Shown here: piece after piece, positions 59,796 through 64,000 of the stretch
How positions within the stretch are numbered: position 1 is the stretch's first letter
Layout of the letters: the number at the start of each line of letters is the position of its first letter
Made by a program: the position numbers and the translations under genes
Assembly: GCF_900188485.1 (NCBI RefSeq)
Contig: NZ_FZPH01000009.1
Location: 62,001-126,000, forward strand
Origin: Asanoa hainanensis
Lineage (GTDB): Bacteria > Actinomycetota > Actinomycetes > Mycobacteriales > Micromonosporaceae
Length of the DNA: 64,000 nucleotides
Direction: 5' to 3'
The notes under the pieces: model-generated
Seen by the model: the letters and a program-made list of their open reading frames with translations, nothing else
What the model was told of the DNA's origin: nothing
Databases searched by the model: none

Positions 59796-60503
59796 TCACT
59801 CCACCCCGGTCGTCGTGGTCAGGCTGATGACGGCGCTGTCGAGGTCGCCGTGCCCGGCGGCCAGGGCGGCCGGGGTGTCCAACGCGACGATCTCGCCGCG
59901 GTCGAAGACGGCGACCCGGTCGCACAGCCGGGCGGCCTCCTCGGTCAGGTGCGTGACCAGCAGGACCGTGACCCCGCGCTCGCGCAGCCCGGCGACCAGC
60001 GCCCAGACGTCCCGCCGGCCCCGCGGGTCCAGCCCGGTCGACAGCTCGTCGAGGATGACCAGGCGCGGGTCGCCGATCAGGGCGAGCGCGATCGACAATC
60101 GCTGCTTCTGGCCGCCGGAGAGCTTGGCGTAGCGGGTGCCGAGCCGGTCGGTGAGTCCCAGGCCGGCGGCGAGGGCGCGCCAGTCGGCGGGTTCGCGATA
60201 GCACGCGGCGTACAGCTCGAGCGCCTCTTGGACGGTGAGCTTGTCCTGCAGGCCACTCTCCTGCAGTTGCACGCCGACGAGCGCGCGCAGTGCGCGGTCG
60301 CGCGGGTCGCGGCCGAGGACACGGATCGAGCCGCTGTCCGGGGTCCGCAACGCCGCGACACACTCGACGGTGGTGGTCTTCCCGGCGCCGTTGGGCCCGA
60401 GGATCCCGAAGATCTCGGCCGGCTCGACGGCGAACGAGACGTCCCGCACCGCCTCCGTCGCTCCGTACCGCTTATTCAGGTGCTCGATCTCGATGGCTGG
60501 CAT
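59796..60503 (-). CDS. ABC-2 type transporter ATP-binding protein
   Basis: A 235-residue ATPase: Walker A GPNGAGKTT, Q-loop QLQESGLQDKL, signature LSGGQKQRL, Walker B LVILDELSTGLDP and switch His in LVTHLTEEAARL. Asp-Glu-Leu replaces the commoner DEP after Walker B. ATG 60503 is preferred over a start 63 nt upstream because MPAIEIEHLNKRYGATEAV is the normal N-terminus. It heads the exporter/two-component operon running to 57267. Confidence 0.93.
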   Translation of the reverse strand: MPAIEIEHLNKRYGATEAVRDVSFAVEPAEIFGILGPNGAGKTTTVECVAALRTPDSGSIRVLGRDPRDRALRALVGVQLQESGLQDKLTVQEALELYAACYREPADWRALAAGLGLTDRLGTRYAKLSGGQKQRLSIALALIGDPRLVILDELSTGLDPRGRRDVWALVAGLRERGVTVLLVTHLTEEAARLCDRVAVFDRGEIVALDTPAALAAGHGDLDSAVISLTTTTGVE

Positions 60504-60573
60504 ACGTTCGACGATGTCAACGCGCCCGGCGCGGTGAATCGACCAGCGGGCGATCATCTCCGTCAACCGGTTG

Positions 60574-61665
60574 GTGGATGCGGTGTTGGTGCTGTGGCTC
60601 TACGGGCCGCCCGGCGTCGGGAAGACCACGGTCGGGTGGGAGCTGTTCGAGCAGCTTCCCGAGCCGGTCGGCCTCGTCGACATCGACCAGCTCGGGATGT
60701 GCTACGCGCCGGCCACCCCGGACGAGTGGGCGCCGGAGCCCGCGTCCGACCCGGGTCGCCATCGGATGCAGGCGCGCAACCTCGACGCGGTGCTGGCGAA
60801 CTTCGCCGCCGCCGGGGTGAGGTGCGTCGTCGTGCCGGGCGTGGTCGACGCCGGGCGCGGGGCCCCGCCGTTGGCGAACGGCACGGTGATCGCCTGCCGG
60901 TTGCGTGCCTCGCCCGACGAGCTGCGGCGGCGACTGGCTGTGCGGGGCAATCCGGCGGACCGGGTCGACGACACCCTCTCGTACGCCGTGGAACTGGACC
61001 TCCTGCCCGGACCCAGCGTCGACACCAGCGGGCTCGAGGTCGCCGAGGTCGTGCGCCTCGTGCGCGCACATCTACCTGCCGTCGAGCCCGTCGCACCCGT
61101 CCCGTGGCCCGCGCCGGTGGGCGGCCCGGGTGAGATCCTGCTGCTGTGCGGGCCGACCGCGGTCGGCACGTCGACCGTCGGTTGGCGGATCCGCCAGGAG
61201 CTTTGCCAGGCCGGTGTGCTGACCGCCTTCGCGGACCTGCGGCAGATCGGCTTCGCGCGGCCCGACAACGGCGGCAACCATCGGCTCAAGGCGGCCAACC
61301 TGGCCGCGATGTGGCGGACCTTCCGCGCCCGCGGTGCGCGCCGGATGGTCGTGGCCGGCCGCGTCGACGACGTCGCGGTCTACCGGGCCGCGCTGCCCGA
61401 CGCGACCCTGACGGTGTGCCGGCTGCGCGCCTCCCCGGACGTGCTCACCGCGCGGATCATGATGCGCGGCCGGCGAGAAGGGCCGACGTGGGGCCTGGCC
61501 GGCGACGAGCTGACCGGCAAGCCCGCCGACCTCCTGCGCGACGTGCCGGCCCGGGCCGCCGCCGAGGCCGCGGCCCTGGACCGGGCGGGCATCGGCGACC
61601 TGTGCGTCGACACCGACCACCGTGCGGTCCAGGACATCGTCGAGGAGATCCGCGCGGGCTGGTGA
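60574..61665 (+). CDS. Duplicated P-loop NTPase/kinase-like protein
   Basis: About 363 residues in two homologous halves. The first has Walker A YGPPGVGKTT at residues ~9-18, followed by VDIDQLGM and RMQARNLDAVLANFAAAGVRCVVVPG; the second has CGPTAVGTST (Lys replaced by Thr), ADLRQIGF and HRLKAANLAAMWRTFRARGARRMVVAG. Both continue with CRLRASPDEL or CRLRASPDVL. The halves resemble small AAA/zeta-toxin- or gluconate-kinase-like phosphotransferases, but the substrate is unknown. GTG 60574 is chosen; TTG 60571 is one codon earlier. Divergent from the ABC exporter. Confidence 0.8.
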   Translation: MDAVLVLWLYGPPGVGKTTVGWELFEQLPEPVGLVDIDQLGMCYAPATPDEWAPEPASDPGRHRMQARNLDAVLANFAAAGVRCVVVPGVVDAGRGAPPLANGTVIACRLRASPDELRRRLAVRGNPADRVDDTLSYAVELDLLPGPSVDTSGLEVAEVVRLVRAHLPAVEPVAPVPWPAPVGGPGEILLLCGPTAVGTSTVGWRIRQELCQAGVLTAFADLRQIGFARPDNGGNHRLKAANLAAMWRTFRARGARRMVVAGRVDDVAVYRAALPDATLTVCRLRASPDVLTARIMMRGRREGPTWGLAGDELTGKPADLLRDVPARAAAEAAALDRAGIGDLCVDTDHRAVQDIVEEIRAGW

Positions 61666-61704
61666 CCCCTGGGTTTCGCGATCGTCGATGACTACGATGC
61701 GCCC

Positions 61705-62436
61705 GTGTCGCTGCCATCGCTGCTCGTCGCCGGGACGCTCGGTGCGTGCTGGGGTGCGGTGCTGCCCGGGCTGATCGCGCGGTTCGCGGTGGTCTGGCCC
61801 GAGGGCGACGCGCACGCTCCGGCCTGGCGGCGCAGCTGTCCGCACTGCGGTGCCGACCGGCCGCGCTGGTGGCTGGCGTCGGGGAAGTGCCCGTCGTGCG
61901 GTCGCGCGCCGGTGCCGGGCCGCTGGCTGCTGGTGCCGGTGACGGCCCTGGTCTGCGGTGTGCCGGCGGCCGCGGTCGGGCCGGCGGCGGTGGTGCCGGC
62001 CGTCCTGCTGCTGGCGGCGCTCGCGGTGCCACTGGCGGCTGTCGACCTGCTCGTGTTGCGGTTGCCCGACCCGCTGGTCGGCGTGCTCTTCGGTGGCGGG
62101 CTGGCCCTGCTCGCGCTCGCGGGTGACGGCCGGGCCCTGCTGCGCGCGGTGGTAGCCGCCGCGGCCTGCGGGGCCGGTTACGGCCTGCTCGCCCTGGTCC
62201 TGCGCGGCCAGATCGGCTTCGGCGACGTCAAGCTGGGCGCCGCGCTCGGCCTCTATCTCGGCTGGTTCGGCTGGCCGGCGGTGGTCGCCGGGGTCGTGCT
62301 CGCGCCCGTGGTCAACCTGCCGCTGGTGATCGGACTGCTGGTCAGCGGCCGGACTGATCGTCGCTCGGCGGCGCCGTTCGGCCCCGCGATGCTGGCCGCG
62401 GCCCTCGCAGCCGTCACCTTCGTCGCCCTCCGCTAG
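61705..62436 (+). CDS. Prepilin peptidase (A24 type, tad/type IV pilus)
   Basis: A 243-residue membrane aspartyl protease with about seven to eight helices. A CxxC-x22-CxxC zinc pair (CPHCGADRPRWWLASGKCPSC) marks the full-length form; the catalytic Asp are expected in AAVDLLVLRLPD and in the GxGD motif IGFGDVKLGAALGLYLGW. It would cleave the leader of the Flp pilin encoded at 62605. GTG 61705 is the start. It opens the tad locus. Confidence 0.9.
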   Translation: MSLPSLLVAGTLGACWGAVLPGLIARFAVVWPEGDAHAPAWRRSCPHCGADRPRWWLASGKCPSCGRAPVPGRWLLVPVTALVCGVPAAAVGPAAVVPAVLLLAALAVPLAAVDLLVLRLPDPLVGVLFGGGLALLALAGDGRALLRAVVAAAACGAGYGLLALVLRGQIGFGDVKLGAALGLYLGWFGWPAVVAGVVLAPVVNLPLVIGLLVSGRTDRRSAAPFGPAMLAAALAAVTFVALR

Positions 62437-62604
62437 CCGACCGGCCATAGTTGCCCTCGGTCAATCGTGTGGTGGTCGTGTAGCCACGCTCAGCGATCAT
62501 CCAGGCCGGATATCGACCGGTGACTGAATGACAGTGATCTCTTCCCGAATGAGACTCATGTGCGTTCCCCGACCGTGTCCCGACATCTCTTGGAGTCCTG
62601 TCTC
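62437..62604. promoter_or_regulatory. Leader/promoter region of Flp pilin gene
   Basis: 168 bp without a gene, A/T-richer than its surroundings. A TTGGAG ribosome-binding element lies at 62590-62595. I see no convincing -35/-10 pair or terminator after the peptidase gene. Pilin genes usually have their own strong promoter. Confidence 0.4.
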
Positions 62605-62808
62605 ATGATCGAGAAGATCAAGCGGTTCGCCGAGCGCCGTAACCGTGATCGTGGCGCGAGCGCGACCGAGTACGCGTTGATCCTGGGGTTCATCGTCACC
62701 GCGCTGATCGTGGTGCTCGCGGTTTTCGGCCCGTCCATCGCCCGGACGTTCGACAAGGCGTGCAAGGGCGTAGCACCCACCGACACGTGCCGCGTCGCGA
62801 CGCCGTAG
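62605..62808 (+). CDS. Flp-family type IVb pilin
   Basis: A 67-residue prepilin. A short charged leader (MIEKIKRFAERRNRDRGAS) is followed by ATEYALILGFIVTALIVVLAVFGPSI; the Glu-Tyr pair in ATEYALI is the conserved +5/+6 feature of Flp pilins and processing is expected at GAS/ATEYA. The short C-terminus has two Cys, possibly a disulfide. ATG 62605 gives the normal leader length; a start at 62560 would add 15 residues. Confidence 0.92.
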   Translation: MIEKIKRFAERRNRDRGASATEYALILGFIVTALIVVLAVFGPSIARTFDKACKGVAPTDTCRVATP

Positions 62809-63236
62809 GCCCCGGTCAGGCCTCGGCCGGCCGCCCTCGGGCGGGCACCGTCGGTCGCCTGACCGACCGCGGTGCGGCGGCCGTCGAGGCGGCCCTCGTC
62901 TTCCCGATCCTGTTGTTGCTGATATTCGGGATTGTCGACTTCGGACGGATGCTCAACGCCCAGATGAATGCCACGGAAGCGGCTCAGCAGGGAGCCCGGA
63001 TCGCCTCCTTCGGCGACCGGCCCGACGCCCGGGTCCGGGAGATCGCCGGTGACGGGGCCCGCGTCGACGCCGTCGTCTGCCCGATCGCCGCCAGCGCCGG
63101 ACGGACGGCGGAGGTGACCGTCACCTACCCGTTCGCGTTCGTGACGCCGATGGGCGCGATCGCCCGCGTGTTCGGCGCCGACGGCCCCGGCGGCACCGTC
63201 GAGCTGACCGGCCACGGGGTCATGCCGTGCTCGTGA
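62787..63236 (+). CDS. TadE-like pseudopilin
   Basis: About 149 residues. DRGAAAVEAALVFPILLLLIFGIVDFGRMLNAQMNATEAAQQGAR is the TadE/TadF signature: a short leader, Glu at +5, one hydrophobic helix and the FGR/A..Q..A pattern. The rest is the extracytoplasmic domain. The start is uncertain: GTG 62787 overlaps the Flp gene by 22 nt, and no ATG or GTG occurs closer to the helix. GTGA overlap with the next gene. Confidence 0.85.
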   Translation: MPRRDAVGPGQASAGRPRAGTVGRLTDRGAAAVEAALVFPILLLLIFGIVDFGRMLNAQMNATEAAQQGARIASFGDRPDARVREIAGDGARVDAVVCPIAASAGRTAEVTVTYPFAFVTPMGAIARVFGADGPGGTVELTGHGVMPCS

Positions 63237-64000
63237 CACGGCCCGGCCGCCGGGGCGATCGGGGCGCCGTCGGTGCCATCGTCGCGGTGCTCTTCGGGAC
63301 CGGGGTGGCGCTGGGCATGTGCGCGCTGGTCATCGACATCGGGCTGATCTTCGTCGAGCGCAAGCAGCTCCAGACCGGCGCCGACGCCGCCGCCGTCGAG
63401 GTGGCCCGGGTCTGCGCGACCAGCGCCGTCGCCTGCGGCGCACCGGGTACGACCGCCACCGCGGCCGCGTACGCCCGGGAGAACGTCGCCGACGGCGAGG
63501 CGACCGCGGCAGTGTGCGGCCGCGGTGGCGGGCTGAGCCCGTGCCCGACACCGAGCGCCTGTGCCCGCCCCGCGCCCGCGACCGGCGTCTACGCCGAGGT
63601 GCGCACCAGCATCCTGCGGCCGGACGGCTCGACCCTGCTGCCGCCGGTGTTCGCGCAGGCGGTGGTCGACGACTACGACGGTGCGGCGGTCACCGCCTGC
63701 GCCCGGGCCACCTGGGGCCCACCGCGGGCCGCGCGGACCCTCGCGCTGGCCGTCTCCGCCTGTGACTGGGAGGCGATGACCGGCCGGGGCGCCCGGTTCC
63801 CGTCCCGCGAGCGGACCCTCGGCGGCTACCCGGACACGGACCCCGGGGCCTGTGGCCGTGGTGCCGGCAGCGCCGGCGCGGGTGGCTTCCGCTGGGTGGC
63901 CGGCTCCGACGCCACCTGCCGCACGCCGGTGTCGACCACCACGGCGTTCCGGGTGACCGGGCGCACCGAGCTGCCCGCCGGCTGCCGGAACGTCCTGGAG
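63233..64000 (+). CDS. TadG/TadE-like Flp pilus assembly protein (C-terminus outside window)
   Basis: Open to the right edge (256 codons). It starts at GTG 63233 overlapping the TadE stop; GTG 63227 is possible. DRGAVGAIVAVLFGTGVALGMCALVIDIGLIFVERKQLQTGADAAAVEVARVC is the TadG-type N-terminal pilin-like helix and QTGADAAA motif. The extracellular part that follows is Cys-rich (at least eight Cys), suggesting disulfides. Further tad genes (cpaF-like ATPase, tadB/C) are expected beyond the edge or elsewhere. Confidence 0.85.
   Translation, partial: MTRPGRRGDRGAVGAIVAVLFGTGVALGMCALVIDIGLIFVERKQLQTGADAAAVEVARVCATSAVACGAPGTTATAAAYARENVADGEATAAVCGRGGGLSPCPTPSACARPAPATGVYAEVRTSILRPDGSTLLPPVFAQAVVDDYDGAAVTACARATWGPPRAARTLALAVSACDWEAMTGRGARFPSRERTLGGYPDTDPGACGRGAGSAGAGGFRWVAGSDATCRTPVSTTTAFRVTGRTELPAGCRNVLE

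Overview
The window is very GC-rich, densely coded and full of GTG starts, 4-nt start/stop overlaps and actinobacterial families (SARP and STAND regulators, sugar ABC operons with no ATPase of their own, tad pilus genes, type II PKS). It is actinomycete chromosome; a Micromonosporaceae-like host is my inference, not something the sequence proves. I saw no rRNA, tRNA, transposase or integrase.

Layout. 1-8.3 kb: the N-terminal part of an AfsR-like SARP ATPase running off the left edge, then metabolic and stress genes (alpha/beta hydrolase, DNA glycosylase, two-domain VOC protein, SDR with a divergent AraC regulator, secreted polysaccharide deacetylase, TetR with a divergent DUF4386 membrane protein). 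8.49-8.64 kb: a three-repeat type I-E-like CRISPR array with no cas genes in the window. 8.9-13.2 kb: LacI regulator and a CUT1 sugar uptake operon. 13.2-21 kb: three TetR-regulated modules (MFS efflux; SDR plus aldehyde dehydrogenase; an SDR lacking the catalytic Tyr), a methyltransferase and a cold-shock gene. 21-26 kb: a DUF4062-STAND ATPase, and a MocR regulator back to back with an EamA exporter. 26-29.8 kb: Fe-siderophore uptake operon behind an iron box. 29.8-37.3 kb: a ROK-regulated alpha-glucan operon (two permeases, binding protein, GH15-like and GH31 enzymes).

37.5-56.7 kb is the main accessory block, an aromatic (type II) polyketide locus. A plus-strand arm carries P450, a double-domain TcmI-type cyclase and two tandem DUF4062-STAND ATPases. 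It meets a ten-gene minus-strand operon: degenerate acyl-CoA ligase, carboxyltransferase (beta and alpha fused), BCCP, biotin carboxylase, ACP, aromatase-cupin fusion, KS-alpha, KS-beta, an ABM-ABM-FAD monooxygenase fusion and a single-domain TcmI cyclase. A small SARP gene is divergent from the operon. Almost every operon junction overlaps, which implies strong translational coupling. The acetyl-CoA carboxylase set would supply malonyl-CoA; KS-alpha/KS-beta/ACP would build the chain; aromatase-cupin and TcmI domains would fold it; P450 and flavoenzyme would oxidise it. No ketoreductase is present, so an unreduced polycyclic (pentangular or spore-pigment-like) product is the best inference.

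56.66-64 kb: a 166-bp element with 23-bp perfect inverted repeats that carry the stop codons of both flanking genes, a small hypothetical gene, a two-component system with an ABC-2 exporter, a duplicated P-loop protein, and the start of a tad/Flp pilus locus that runs off the right edge.

The most unusual material is the trio of DUF4062-NB-ARC-TPR ATPases, two of them inside the polyketide locus behind a strong terminator and a predicted leaderless promoter, together with the unusual enzyme fusions and degenerate active sites of the PKS operon.
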